DNA of 64,000 nt from Periconia sp. R9002 (GCA_023627715.1 JAMAHW010000010.1:434001-498000); one strand, 5' to 3'; counted from the first letter of the stretch, positions 45,480 through 58,030 are shown. Translations and numbers: made by a program. The notes: generated by a model not told the origin, from the letters alone.

Positions 45480-47259
45480 TCATAGATCCATCGCCTCCTT
45501 GAACCGGATTTTCACTCCATCCGCTGGAGCACCTGTTAACCTCGAGCTCCATCTCACGAACCCATAACCTCCCTTCTCTACCGGCTCCCACGTATTTCCC
45601 ACACCCTCGCATGCCTCAAATTTCTGCAGAATCCGCACAATCACGTATGCAGCCTCAGTCAACGCAAACTGCTGCCCGATGCAAATCCGCGGTCCACCAT
45701 TGAACGGCAGGTACTCCCACCCAATTCTCTTGCCCTCCCATCTCTCCGGCTTGAACTCATCGGCATCTTCACCCCAGAAGTCCTTTCGGCGGTGCATGCC
45801 ATAGAGCTGATACTGTACCTGCATCCCCTTGCGGATGTAGATTGGTTTGGTGCCGTCCGGACCACCGCCCGTGGGAAGGGTAGAGTCTCGGAGGCATGTC
45901 CGAACATCGAGGGGCACGACGGGATAAAGACGCAAAGATTCCTGGAGCACCCACTGCAGATAGTTACATGCCTTGAGGGACTCGAAAGTGATGTTCTGCG
46001 GGTTCCTGTACGTGCCGAAGTTTTCTATGATGATTGCGCGTAATTTTGCGTAGATATCTGGGTTTCGGATCAGTTCGATGAAGGTGAAGGAAAGTGAAGA
46101 TGCGGTGGTGTCGCGGCCCGCAAGTAGGATGTTAATCAAGTGGGTGCGCAGCTCGATGGGATCACGGGTCGTTTCCGCGACAGCGTCGACGAATACGAAC
46201 TTCTTCTTCCCGGATGAGGTAGTGCCTGTCGAAGATTTTCCCTGGGCCAACGCTTTGTTGCAAAAGTGATCTATAAAATCATGGCAGGTTTTGACATCTT
46301 GTCTAAACTCTTTGCCGTATCGGAGCCAGTAGAATGTTCCACCGTACATGAAAGATTCGGAGATCGCCCTCTGGCCATTATCGAATGCGTAGGCAAAGCC
46401 TCCCTCGTCAAGAGTATTGCCTGTATCCTCGGCAGCGTAGTCTGGGACGCTTTTGAGTTGTGAGTTGACGCTCTCGCCGAAGAGAAATTCCGTAGCCGTG
46501 TCGATGGTGAGGCGGAAGAAAAGCCTTTGGATGTCAACTGTCTCTGTAAATCCTTCGCTGTTTACAGGAACATGGCGGAACAGGTGTTGTATATGCTTTT
46601 CTTCGAGATCCAGATCGCTGACTTGATCCCTAGCAAACTGGGGTCGAAGCATCGCTCGAGCGTGTGCCCATTGGTCGCCGTCAGTGGTGAACTGATGACA
46701 CGTTAACATCATATTTGAAATAGTATTGGTGCATAGAGGCACTTGGAGAACGTACGATGCCAGACCCTAGCATTGGCTTGAAGGCATTGTGTCTGAATTG
46801 TCCCAACCCAAAGTCCTTGAACTTGGTTGCAAGCACGGCTTGCACGTTCTTTGGGTCGACCGTCATGAGTATTGTCTCGCCGGCAACTTTCTGCGGTTCA
46901 AATACTTAGTAAAAATGATAGCATAGATTGGCGCCCGTGGTGGTTTCTGTGATCATCAACCACATTTGCTAGTAACGCACCTGGGACAATGTGGGAATAA
47001 TTCGTCCTTCCTTCTCCCAAGCCTTGTCGACTACCTCCTTGGTAAATGGGACGAAGTCGTTTGCTTTTAAATGTTTCATTGCCGTCACTGCCGTTTTTAT
47101 TCCAAGAAAGTCCCATTTGCTCTGCAGTGAATAGGGTGCCTCGCACCCGAGACGTTGCGCATTGCGGCGATGGCGTATTTCCTCACGCACATAGTTGATT
47201 AACCTGAAGACAATGTACGCTAGGCATCCCCAAAGAGCCAGGAGTACTGAGAGGTGCAT
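45480..47259 (-). CDS. Cytochrome P450, CYP52-like fatty acid/alkane hydroxylase
   Basis: A 541-residue ER-anchored monooxygenase. Exons 46981-47259, 46756-46890 and 45480-46691; introns of 90 and 64 nt. An N-terminal anchor (VLLALWGCLAYIVFRLI) is followed by HARAMLRPQFARDQVSDLD, a helix-C phrase typical of CYP52 and relatives. Helix I reads LAGRDTTASSLSF, the ExxR motif is ESLR, and the heme loop FNGGPRICIGQQFAL supplies the Cys ligand. CYP52 enzymes omega-hydroxylate alkanes and fatty acids; the relatives CYP539 and CYP548 are also possible. It stands alone with no biosynthetic partners. Confidence 0.92.
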
Positions 47260-47726
47260 ACTGGCCCTATACTTCTCAAAAATTGCTTGGAGTTGTGACG
47301 GAAATTGAGAGAAAAGGACAAGGATTTATGATGGAAAAAAAGCGCTGCCGCGATGTTACCCACTGCGAAACCAGGTGGCTGTTCAGCCTTTATAGTAGTT
47401 ATATAGGGAAAACAATATCTCCGCAATAGAGTATTTATGTAAATTCGACACAGTTCAACAACTATTATTTGAAGACGCTAATCTTGTCCGTTAAAATCCA
47501 TTCGGAGCCTTCCCCGCACACAGGGGGGCTACAGTCGGCCGAGGTCAAGAAGAGGGTTGGTCACCAACTTCCATATTAAACGAACAAACCGCATTGATTA
47601 CTACTTTAGGGCGCGTTCCCCTACAGTAGTAATGTTTTAAGTGGTCGGCTATGAAACGGAGTGCCCCATATCCCTGTACCAACTTGATATCAATCAACCG
47701 GTTGTTAGAGTAGTGAGACCTGGATG
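47260..47726. promoter_or_regulatory. Upstream region of the P450 gene
   Basis: About 470 bp; no gene. A short hairpin (ATTACTACT ... AGTAGTAAT, near 47597-47632) lies in it. Confidence 0.4.
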
Positions 47727-47896
47727 TACAGAGGGATGACTCGCCGGGAAGTTACATATAGGGAGGACTAATAGGTTCTACGAATTAGAAGCTCTACGAC
47801 CTACGCAGTATGTCGAGTATAGTTATCTAATATGTGAATAACGCCTGGTACACTAGCTACCCGATATATGACCTCCCGGCGAGTCACCCCTCCGTA
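47727..47896. mobile_element. TA-flanked MITE, family C
   Basis: A 166-bp non-coding element (47729-47894) with about 40-bp imperfect terminal inverted repeats, starting CAGAGGGATGACTCGCCGGGA and ending in its complement (TCCCGGCGAGTCACCCCTCCG with few mismatches). A TA dinucleotide flanks each end (47727-47728 and 47895-47896), fitting the target-site duplication of Tc1/mariner-type elements. Confidence 0.8.
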
Positions 47897-48076
47897 TTCG
47901 CATTCGCGGCCTGATGCATTTCATTGCGAGTTGGGTATTCGTCGACAGACGAACTGAACTGTTTAATTTAGCGTGCATTGCACGTTCAATACCCCATTCC
48001 TTGTACGAAGCCTAGATTCTGCAAGTTCGACATAAAAGGTCGTACAAAGGTACTACCTATTCGTTGACTGTACTCA

Positions 48077-48660
48077 GTGTTATCTCCCCTCTATTTCTAC
48101 ATTGAGAAGGTGGGCAGCTGATAGGTAACCTTGAAATTCCAATATAAGGGATCGATTTCCATTTCCAAGTCTCAGTCCCACGCCGTTTTTCTCGGCCTGG
48201 TCGAAAAACGGACAAACTGAAGTGTTGTAAAGCCAAGGCATTCGCGTATGCACACACTTCATGTGCTCTTCGTCGTTGAAATCCTGACAATGTATAATGT
48301 CTGTGCGATGGTCCACAACTATGAAGCAGGGGTAGGAGCCCTTGGGCTCCGATTTCTCGGCAAGGACAGTCTATTGTCCCGACGTTCAATAATCGAACCT
48401 ATCAAGCAGTTTCCCTTTCATCATGATCCCCAAAATGAGCTGAGCATTTGGTCTAAGTTGCACAGTGACGATTCAAAGGAACATTGAATCATTAGTATCT
48501 CGTAGTTTTTTAAAGTGCCTATCCGGCACAGTGGGTTCGCAAAATCCGCGTCGAAAAACACGTACTCCACCCACCTGTCTTCCCTCCCCCATTTCCCCTC
48601 CCGCTTATCCACCTTGATCTGCGAGGTCGGTCTAATTGTTTCGCCGCACGCCGAAGAGCA
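48077..48660 (-). other. Possible unrecognised gene or gene remnant
   Basis: Two protein-like minus-strand stretches follow each other. First (about 48640-48425): KVDKREGKWGREDRWVEYV and FFDADFANPLCRIGTL. Second (about 48370-48077): EKSEPKGSYPCFIVVDHRTD, IIHCQDFNDEEHMKCVHTR, VCPFFDQAEKNGVGLRLGNG and ending LLNVEIEGR. The second stretch is preceded by a possible acceptor (CAATAG). No start and no good donor between the two was found, and no family is recognised. Kept as a candidate only. Confidence 0.35.
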
Positions 48661-49479
48661 TGAAAAGTTCGCAATAACATAGGACCAAGTTTAGATGGCT
48701 CTCCTTTTGGATCCTACAATTCTACGTTTTAGGCAAATGTTGGACGTCGTCGTAAGCATGGCCCGTACTTGTAAAGAAATATGCACATAATCAGCCATAC
48801 CCGCGCCTCCACCGCTTATTCCGGAAGATTTGCATATCTTCTCGCTTTTCCTTGCGAGACTTCCATTTTAGGCTAGTATGGGACTACCGTGCATGTAATG
48901 ACTTACCGGTTTGCAGCAACATCTTACTTCCTAGACCAATTTCAACATTAGCTTAACACTATTGTCGATTGCTTTGACTATCAAGCAACTTGATCCTAAA
49001 AGTGTAAGCAAAGACGGATTTAAAAGAGAGAGATTTGCACGAAGAACGAAATGTTGACAATTGTGTCCACGGAACGAGTAGACTACATGGTGTGGAGCCC
49101 ACGGGTTCCGTTCCCTGAAGTACCTCCAAGCCGGTAATTGCGATGAAGCTCATCTTAGATGACAACTACTACCTGAATACCTTTTTTGGGAATGTCAGCC
49201 TTTTCATTGATGCAGATTTAGAGGTAAAAATATCTATTCTTGCAACTATTTCTCACCGCGTTCGTTTATCGCCAGTATGCGACTCAGTAGCTAGAGGAGC
49301 ACAGGCCAGGAGAGAAATAATGGAATCCATGCGATTCATTTGCATATCCTCATAATACATGTGTCTAATACATAGCTTTTTTGTCCTCCCTATAAAATAC
49401 ATTGAATCTCCCTCAATCACTGATCACCTCATTTCGCACATATACCACGCAGCTCCCTTTCGTCCACCAGAATATCTCC
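48661..49479. other. Intergenic region
   Basis: About 820 bp. Short frames only; nothing recognised. Includes the 3' flank of the GH32 gene. Confidence 0.4.
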
Positions 49480-51666
49480 TCAATCTCCAGTCCACCATAA
49501 ATAGTTGTTCGTCTGCTCAGCGGTGTCGAAAACAAGTCCACTGCTTGAATTCAGCGGTCGCTCGGGGAAGATGTTTGCCGTATTTGTCCAGACTGTGAGC
49601 CCTGAGACGTCAACGCTTGAGTTCTGGCCGACATAGACGCCGAAACCTGTTGAATCGAGGCGTCCGGGGTAAATGCGTGTGGTGAGCCAGAAACGATCCT
49701 GCATGATAGTTAGCTTTCGTTTCAATTCTGATTATCTTGTAATTGACAGAGCAATTATTGGAAGGAACGTAAAACTTACATTTATGTGTACCTCTAGAAG
49801 TGAGCCATCGAGGAAAACATTAATGTCGAAGTCCTCGGGGCCGGTAGGATATTGGTATGGGTAGAAATATCCAACGACGGTGTAGTTTTGCGCAATGTTT
49901 TCGATAGTAGAGGAGTGAGAGCGGTCGACGTTGATGGTGTAGTTTGAGGGGTTCCAATAAATAGTTGTGTACTCCTCCCCTCCAGGTGATGCAGCCACAG
50001 TCAAGCCGACGGAGCCGGTAATGTTGCGGAATTTGGCCTTGAGTTCCATATGGCTGCTTCCCGTTCCAATAAGGCTGGTCTGTGTGGAAGTGCCGTTGGT
50101 TGCGTAGCTTTGCTGTGATGCTCCGTTGCGAATGCCGGTCACTACTTCAGGAAGAGGGCGGGCACCCAGTGTGTACGCAGTAAATGTTCCATCGCTGTGT
50201 TCGATGACCCTGTTGTTGCCTTTTGCAGTCAGGCGGCCATCGGGGTTGACGAGGCCTTGCTTTTTAATAACATACATCTCTCGAGGGAGTGCGAACGCTC
50301 CTTGATAACCTTGTTGTGTGTAGTGGCCGTTGAGTTCCTCGTTCGCCCATCCCCACTGAACGCGGCGATTATTTTTCGAATCATGGAAAGAGGTAACAGC
50401 GTAAAGGAGGCCAGAGTCGACGACACCACCGGAGAGTGGTGTGAACTCAGCGGAGCCATTGGCACGCCGCGAAACCATGCCTTCGTTCCAAAGTCCCCAT
50501 TGCGCTCGAGGGTGGAAAGTGGTGTTCCCTCCCTCAGTACCGAACAGTGCATAGAAATGTACATCTCCATCTTCGTCGTTTAGGGAGAAGAAGTTCGACC
50601 TAGAAGAATATTAGCCAGACAGCAAGAATGGTAGTAAGCATGGAGACTTACACTTCAAAATTGAAGCCATAGGTACCAGTCTCCAGAATGTCCCCCAGCG
50701 TCTCATTATTGGAAGGCTCCCACAGCGAACCCAAGAACGTCCAATTAGTGAGATTGCTGGTGGGAGCACTATAAAAAGGAATGCGAGGGCCGTCTCCTTT
50801 GATACCAGACCCAAGAACGGCGTAATAATGTGGCTCTTTCTGCTGAAGAAGCGCGTCCATTTCAGGCCAAGCCAGGAAAAAAGGATCCCGCCATCCCGTG
50901 ATATTCCAACCTGCAGGAGGTGTTGAAATAACAGGATTGTTCTCATAGTCCTTCCAGGTCTTACCTCCATCGGTAGATATGGCAAGACTCTGCGTTTCGG
51001 TTCCTTTCAGGTAAGGTTTTGCCCAGTTGGTTGGAAGACGAGACACGGAAGTGTAAAAGGTTAAGAGTGTACCATCCTGACCACCAGTAAGGTTCACGGG
51101 AAGAGTAGTTCCGGAAAAGATACCGAGACCGTTATAAGTGCCGTTGCCAGTTGGACCTAATGATAGGGCTTTATCGTCTTCCCATTCTCCCATATCGGTC
51201 CAGGTCACCAAGTCTTTGGATACGGCGTGTCTAAATGAAGTCAGCTTGATCATTCCGGTCAAGTTAACGTAGAGTCTAACCCCCAAGAGATATTTCCTAC
51301 AATGTTGTTAGCATACAGGCTAATGTATGTGGGATGCTGGCATACCCCAATTGATATGGTTTGGATGCCACTGATATTGGACATGATATTCGTCTCTTAC
51401 TGGATCATACACCATACCGCATGGATCCTGTTCTTGATCAGCTTGGGGAACAGTGATGGGATGGCTGTATTCTTGCGACATCATACATTCATCCATCCGG
51501 CCGGCGCAAGGAAGTGTGAACGCGGCCGCCATCTGAGAAACAGACTGTTGTTCCCCAATGATGCTATGGTGTTTGCATCCAGCACGTCAGGAAGTGAGCT
51601 GGAGTTCTGTGCAAGAGCACCGTGCAGGGCACTGAGCACAAGGCTTGACGCTACCACATACTTCAT
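49480..51666 (-). CDS. GH32 family secreted fructosidase (invertase/inulinase-like)
   Basis: A 631-residue enzyme that should hydrolyse beta-fructofuranosides such as sucrose or fructans. Six exons: 51487-51666, 51346-51427, a 16-nt microexon 51281-51296, 50652-51230, 49780-50599 and 49480-49698; all phases fit. ATG at 51666 gives a signal peptide (VVASSLVLSALHGALA). Motifs: FLAPAGWMN joined by an intron to DPCGMVYD (nucleophile Asp; the usual NDPNG is NDPCG), ISWGHAVSKDLVTW, NITGWRDPFF (the RDP motif), and FNFEVSNFF (acid/base Glu region). A C-terminal beta-sandwich follows (NVFLDGSLLEVHIN). Many N-glycosylation sequons. Exact activity not told by sequence. Confidence 0.9.
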
Positions 51667-52658
51667 CCTGATGCCAAACACAAAGCAATTGAGTTAGTAT
51701 GAAGGCGTTGGATGCGAAGGCCGATCGCTGACGAGATGTCGCGATATACAATCGGGGGCTTAGGGAGTATTTATCTCCATTGATTAAAAGGCAGGTTTTT
51801 CCATGGTCCTGGCTCCAGCTAGGTATAGATTGCTAATAGCCAAAGCCATCATCTTAGCTCTTTGGGGCCCCATCCCCGATTTTGAACTAAATACAGCACA
51901 GAGCTCAATTTCTTGTTGGTCGAGGCCGGTCTTGTCATGGTTGACAAGACTAGTGCGAATCTCCCCGCAATTCTTTCCCCGCTAGAACACGAGGCGGCAG
52001 CCGATCGTGAATAATTGCATACAGCTGTTGAATCGACACAATCGATCATGTTATAACGCAAGGCCATTTGAAAGGCATTGTTGCTTCAAAATATGATAGG
52101 CCAGAACGTGGGGTTTTCCGTACGCCTGTAGAGAGAGCGTATGAAGAAGGGGCTCATGATAGGCCGACGAGAAACCGTAATGATCAAAGCACTGGAAACT
52201 TGACGCCCCGAAAGTCTTACCGAATCCCAGGCCTTGTTTTTTTTACAAGTCTGCAAGACTATCGGGAACTTGGCAGATCCGTCTTCGCAGCTTGGCAAGA
52301 AACCGGTTAGTTGATTAACAATATCGAGAGAAAACAATGAGGTGGCCAAGTTATGTAGCTACTAAGTAGGAAGAGGCTGCTTGTTGCAGGTGAGATGAGA
52401 ACCTAAGGATCCGAGTATGTACGATTACGTAATCCCACGTGCGCGCACGAGACAGGCACGTTGCGGGCTTGGCACTGCCGTCATCAATCTTGATTGGGTC
52501 ACGTGCTTAACCGGACACGTTTGTCAAGCCGCAACGCGACCTTGCGGCAACGCAAGAAGCTCACCACCGTCTGAGGCCACCATCCTCTCAGACATCCCAC
52601 ATGCCGATGGAGCAATACGCAGCCTTTTGATCTTTGGTACCTGCATTCTTTCTTCACC
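51667..52658. promoter_or_regulatory. Shared promoter region between the GH32 gene and HRD1
   Basis: About 1 kb between divergent genes. No gene recognised. Confidence 0.45.
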
Positions 52659-54963
52659 ATGGCCCGGCTCCACATGTACATTGCGGTATGTAGGACCCGA
52701 CTATCACTTACACTCAATTGCCTGGCTAATGATGCGCTCTAGGGTTCGGCCGTGCTGGCAAAGGTCGTGCTGTTGCGTGCATACATTGAACGACCCAACT
52801 TCTACTCGGCCGCTGTGTACATCTCGCAGAGCACTGGCTCGCTCATGGTACGTAGCGCTGTAGCCATATAATGTCCAAGCTAACAATGTGTAGTTCTTGA
52901 TCAACCTAGCACTCATCGTCCTCGCAGGTTTCGGATATGGACTTCAACGACTCTTCTATGGCACATTGCGACCAATAGAAACAGAGCAGTTATATGATAA
53001 GGCCTGGTTCGCCATCAGTGAAACCCTGTTGGCCATGACCATCTTTCGCGACGATATTGGAATAGGGTTCTTTGCCATGTTTGTGTGCCTACTGAGCGGG
53101 AAACTCTGGCAGTGGATTGGGGAGGGCCGGGTGGAGTTTCTCGAGCAACAACCTCCGGCCAATCCAAAACTCTTCCATGCCCGCTTGATGAGCTCCCTCC
53201 TTCTCTCAGTCGCTTTCGATATTTTTATGATGGACTACTGTATCCACTCGATCCTTTCGAACCCGAAAGCCGGCGTCATGATCATGTTCGGATTCGAATA
53301 CGTACTCCTCACAATCGCTTCGGTATCCACCCTGCTGCGGTACGTGCTCTCGCTAGTGGAACTCCTCATCACACATCGCCAACAGCAGGCTCGGGAGGAA
53401 TCTATACGGGCTGCCAGGGACTTAAGAGAACAGCAAGCGCGGCAGCGGGCAGAAGCCGTCGATGGACAATCCCCCAATGTGGAAGAAGAAGAACACGAAG
53501 AAGAAGATGATGACGACGGAGATGTGCCTGGATGGGAAGAGAAGGGCAGGTGGATGTTCTATCTGGATCTGGCTACCGATTTCATCAAATCGGTACTCTA
53601 CGTTGGCTTCTTCTTCATTCTCATAGCAATCTCCGGTATTCCGATCCACATCATGAGAGATCTTTTCATGACCTGCCGATCTTTCTACAATCGTGTCCAC
53701 GATTTTATCCAATACAGGAATGCCACACGCGATATGAACGCTCGCTACCCGGACGCTACAGCCGAAGAGTTGGAAAGGGAAAACACATGCATCGTCTGCC
53801 GTGAGGAAATGCGGCTGTGGGTTCCACCAGGTGCGGCAGATGCACGGCCAGGCCGGCGCGTAGATGAGCGACAGAGACCAAAAAAACTACCTTGTGGCCA
53901 CATCCTTCATTTCAGCTGCTTGAGGAGTTGGCTCGAAAGGCAACAGGTCTGTCCGACATGCCGACGTTCAGTTCTCTCGCAGCCCACAGCTCAGGCCAAT
54001 CCACCCAATGCTGGACAGCAAAATCAACCAAACGCGGGCGGCGGCCATGGTATTGTAGGAGGAGGATTGGCTAATTTGCCAGCGGCAGGACAACCCGGCC
54101 AACCTGGACCACCAGCACCGCCTCCGCCAGCTGCTCAAGGAAACCGTCCAGTTGGTAATTTACGGGTTTTCAATTTCGGTCCAATACGGATTGCTCTGGG
54201 AAATCTACGTGTGCCTCCTAATCAGCCAGGCAATGCCAATAACATGAACATAAACATAAACAACAACAACCACAACAACAACATAAGTAACAACAACAAC
54301 ACAATAGCCAATCTGGCCCAACAATTGGCGCAGAACCAATACCCAAATCAGCAGCAGCAGCAACCGGGCCTGCCGCTGCCACAGATTCACGTTCCTGCCA
54401 TACCTGGTGCTATCGGGCAGCACCCCTCGGATATACAGATGGATATCTTGCGCATTCAGCAGAACATCATTGAATCCATGCGTCAACTTAGCGTGCAGCA
54501 CACTCAATTGCAACATGTTCATGCTCTTCTGGCCGAATTGAATCGTCTTCAGCAGGCATCAGGTATCCCCGGGACGAATGCGCTAGAGGTACCGCCTATA
54601 GTACCTTTGAACGCCCCGTCTGCGGCAAATTACGTGAGCCCGCAAGCGTATTCTCCCAATGGCCCTCTTCTTCGACAAGGCGATGCTGGCGTACCGGAGG
54701 GGGTGGTACTCCCCGAGGGGTGGACCTTGAGGCCAATGGTGGCGACGCCACAACCTGGAATGTCTGCGCCTGGATCGTTAGCAGCTGGGCTTCAGACAAC
54801 ACCAAACCGGTCGTTGGATTCGAGCTGGAGTTTTGGCAATGGCGGGGGCGATGCGGAAGCAGAAGGTTCTAGCACCGCGGTGGCAGCAAGTAGCAGTGCT
54901 GAAGATGCGAACTTGACCAGGCGCACTGTGACGGTCGAGGATGCAGATGATGACGGTCAATGA
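52659..54963 (+). CDS. HRD1: ER-associated degradation E3 ubiquitin ligase Hrd1 (synoviolin)
   Basis: A 733-residue membrane RING ligase of ERAD. A 27-nt first exon (52659-52685, MARLHMYIA) and a 105-nt second exon (52743-52847) precede the large exon 52894-54963. The N-terminal half has several hydrophobic segments (VYISQSTGSLMFLINLALI, LLLSVAFDIFMMDYCIHSIL, SVLYVGFFFILIAISGIPIH) forming the multi-span channel domain. The RING-H2 finger is CIVCREEM ... LPCGHILHFSCLRSWLERQ, VCPTCRR. The tail is Pro/Gly-rich, with an Asn-rich run (about 54240-54302) and Gln/Leu-rich helices; it should bind cytosolic partners. Homology is strong. GH32 divergent neighbour is probably unrelated in function. Confidence 0.94.
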
Positions 54964-55748
54964 AGTGTTCAAAGGTCGGGACAGGGGTACTTTATTATGC
55001 ATAGCGTGGCGTTTTTAGGCTGGGGTTTGATTACCTGTACAGTCTACCAAGGATGAAGTGGCTACGTGTAGAAAATGGCAAACACAATTCGACTATGATT
55101 GATGAAGGGAATCCAAATGGGGTTGCGCTCTAGATGTTTCTGACCCGCTCTCGTCAAACAGCCGCGTGGGGGGGTGAAGTCGGAATAGAGCAATAGCGAC
55201 CAGTCAATGGAGAGTAAAGACGGAACCCATCGAGTCGTACTTCGTCCTGTCGTCCATGCACCACTGACTGGTCCCATGTTTCCCTGCCCCCTTCCCAAGC
55301 CCATGCAAACGACAACTGGACATTTTTGTTTTGTTATCGTGGTGGTTTTATCAAGCCTACGCTAAACGTGTTTCGGCAGCGTGCGGGGATGTGCATCCAC
55401 CTCGACAACCAGTCAAATGCAGAATCACGTCCAAGAAGCACGAGGGCGGCTATGCGCGACGCCAGCTCCCAAGCGAGTCCAGTTGCAGCTGCAGGTCTCC
55501 AGGGACCCTGACGAGCAGACGGGGATGAGGACAACGGTTAACTATGGAGCGTTGTCCGCTTCATGGGCCATCTCGAGAGCTAAACTCGAAGCGACAGTGT
55601 GACTCTACCTTCATCCTCTTGCCCTGGCACGGCCGCCTTCGTTTACGAGCCTTTAAAAGCGCACAAATCTTTTCGATTTTTCGATTCTTTTTCTTTTTAT
55701 ATTTCATCTTTTGTTTGGTCTTGTACTTTTAACTGTATATCATAGAAA
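54964..55748. other. Intergenic region
   Basis: About 785 bp. Short frames with no family features; pyrimidine-rich 5' leader near 55660-55740. Confidence 0.4.
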
Positions 55749-57052
55749 ATGGCGGTTGTTACGACACAGAGTTATGGCGAGGCTGAGGTCTCAAGTTGCG
55801 TGCAAAACATCATCTTCGCTTTCACCGATGGCCTCAATGTGTTCAAGAGGCTCAAGGAGAGAAGGAAGCGGAAGAAGAACAAGCATAAAGGCCCGGGAGA
55901 AGTGCGAGACACCACTTCCGAGGCCGAATCACAACTGAGCAACAGTCTAAAGCGAGGACCGCTCGAATTGAGGGACAGGTACGAGCGATGCTACGGAGAG
56001 AAAGGTGAAGTATTTGCGAAAGGTGATGGTGAGTAATAAATCATCCAGGAAACTACTATGCTCTGACATTCATCGTAGCCATCGCACACGCCAGCCTTGC
56101 GGAGACTCTGATCAAATTGAATACAGGCTTGGTTCGCATCATTGCGAGCTTCTTGAACTGCAATTCCAAAAGCAGCAGCTTCCATCTAGACTACAAATCG
56201 CTCATTAGTCTCTCCGATGCCTCGCGTAGAGAAGCAGTAGAATCATTGAACCAGCTCCACAATCGCCTGAGCCAGTCACAGCTCTCCCTCCGTCGAATGG
56301 CCCCGTCCAAGCCATCAGAACAGACTGACAAAAAGCGACATGCTGCGTCGCGGCAAAGAGTGAATGGCCCCATAGTTGCACGCGCATCCGTGAAGAACTC
56401 CAATCAAAAGCAACTCGTGATGGTTCGACCCAGAAAACAAAGAAAAAATTCGACCACGTCGAGTAGCTCTAGTTCATCAGTGAAATCGCCCCAATTGACT
56501 GCAGTTGGGGCCTCGTCCAGTTCACCGCCACCACTGGACTCACCATTGGGAACGCCACTTCCACAGTACTCCCCCAAAGATCCCTTTCCACACGTCGCGA
56601 AAGCGCCAGCCCCTAAAACGAGGGGCGCTAGCAAGAAGAGAACTACATCTTCGAGCAAGAAAGAACCTACAATGGCAGTGTCTCCCAGCAAAGTCGATGA
56701 AGTGATGCCTCTTCCGTCAACACCCCCCAAAAAGCTGCCCACCAACCTTTCTCAGCAAGAGAAGTATACCACACCATTCCCGTCACAACCCATCACGGCT
56801 GCTGCTGTCGCAAGACGCAGACTTGACAAAGTTACGCCCTCGTCGTACACATTTGCGTCAGACAGCACCAAATTGGGCGAGATCCCACAGCGTCACTGGA
56901 CCACGCCGTGGGACTACGAAGAGGCGGAGCGCTTGAATGCCGCGGCCAAAGAAGCAGGGTATTATCCAGGTGTTCCTGCGCAGAGCGCAAAACAAAAGAA
57001 GAAGGGGTCGTTGTTTGGGTTTATGAGGAGAGGAGGCGCAGTGGGAGCTTGA
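55749..57052 (+). CDS. Basic Ser-rich fungal protein of unknown function
   Basis: A 417-residue protein in two exons (55749-56028, 56079-57052). The N-terminal about 150 residues are helical and probably globular: VSSCVQNIIFAFTDGLNVFK, a Lys/Arg patch (KERRKRKKNKHKG), then AIAHASLAETLIKLNTGLVR and SDASRREAVESLNQLHNRLS. After that comes a basic Ser/Pro/Lys-rich region. The C-terminus is more conserved-looking (IPQRHWTTPWDYEEAERLN, AKEAGYYPGVP) and ends in a basic GFMRRGGA. I do not recognise the family; nuclear or cortical location is possible. Confidence 0.75.
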
Positions 57053-57909
57053 GTGAAATGATGGACGTAATGAGGAAGGTATGAGTGGGTGGATTGCTTT
57101 TTTTTTTTCCTGGTTTTCCTTTTGCGTTTTGGGTTTATGATTTCTTCTTTTCTGTTTTCTGGCGCGCAAGAAACGATTTATGCTGTTTACGACTTTTCAC
57201 GACTTTCTTTGATCTCTCCTCCTTCTGGAGTCGTTATCTTATACCCATGTTTTCTGGCAACCGTCGAGCGAGGGATTTGTGTTTTGTGATTTTGTTTTAT
57301 TGCGATTATCGATTTTCTCTGTTTCCTTAGTACATCTGCTATTGTTATTTGGTTAGTTTTTGGTTTAATATAGTTGTTAGCGTTGTTCTGGTTGGTGTTT
57401 GCGCTGAGATTTTGGTTGTTTAAAGAAATAAAGTTACAATCACATATACACCTGGGCACATGCATTGCTACTTTGAATTTGGCTGATCGCATCGTCGTGA
57501 AGGACCGTTGTTGGGGTAATCCAATTTTCCTCCCTCACACCTAGTGGAATGGACAATTTTGAATGAAAAGCACAGAAGAAGGTATCGAAAAAAAATTAGA
57601 CGAGCGCAAATATGAAACACTTAGAAATGTCACTTGCAGTAACTACTCGTTGAAGAAGGTTGCACGACTTTCAAACCCATCCGCTGACGCAGAAACGAGA
57701 CGATATCCCACACTCCAACCAACAGCCCCACCCAAACCCGTCCACCTCTCATCATGACTCGCCCATCCCCGCTTTTTCTGCCACCATCCACCCACCACTT
57801 ACCGAGTTTTCAAGACCTGCATCAGCCATCCATTTACACTCGCGTTTTCGTCCAGTTATTAGCCTATATATTATGTTTTAATGAACAAAACTCCATCAAA
57901 TCAAACAAA
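57053..57909. other. Intergenic region
   Basis: About 860 bp, T-rich (3' flank of the preceding gene), no gene recognised. Confidence 0.4.
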
Positions 57910-58014
57910 GGCGTGTTGGCGGAGTGGTTAACGCGCTAGACTTGAATTCAATTTCAATACGAAATCAGGCATCTAGTTCCTTCGGGAGCGCATGTTCGAA
58001 CCATGCACACGTCG
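57910..58014 (+). tRNA. tRNA-Ser(UGA) with a 24-nt intron
   Basis: A complete type II tRNA. Acceptor stem GGCGTGT pairs with ACACGTC, discriminator G. The D-arm/A-box is TGGCGGAGTGG, the T-arm/B-box GTTCGAACC. The anticodon stem CTAGA/TCTAG encloses a loop with anticodon TGA; a 24-nt intron (57947-57970) sits one base 3' of the anticodon, the canonical position for nuclear tRNA introns. The long variable arm (TTCCTTCGGGAGCG) fits serine. A T7 run follows. Confidence 0.94.
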
Positions 58015-58023
58015 TTTGATTAG

Positions 58024-58030
58024 TTTTTTT
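58024..58030 (+). terminator. Pol III terminator
   Basis: Seven consecutive T ten bases after the tRNA end. Confidence 0.8.
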
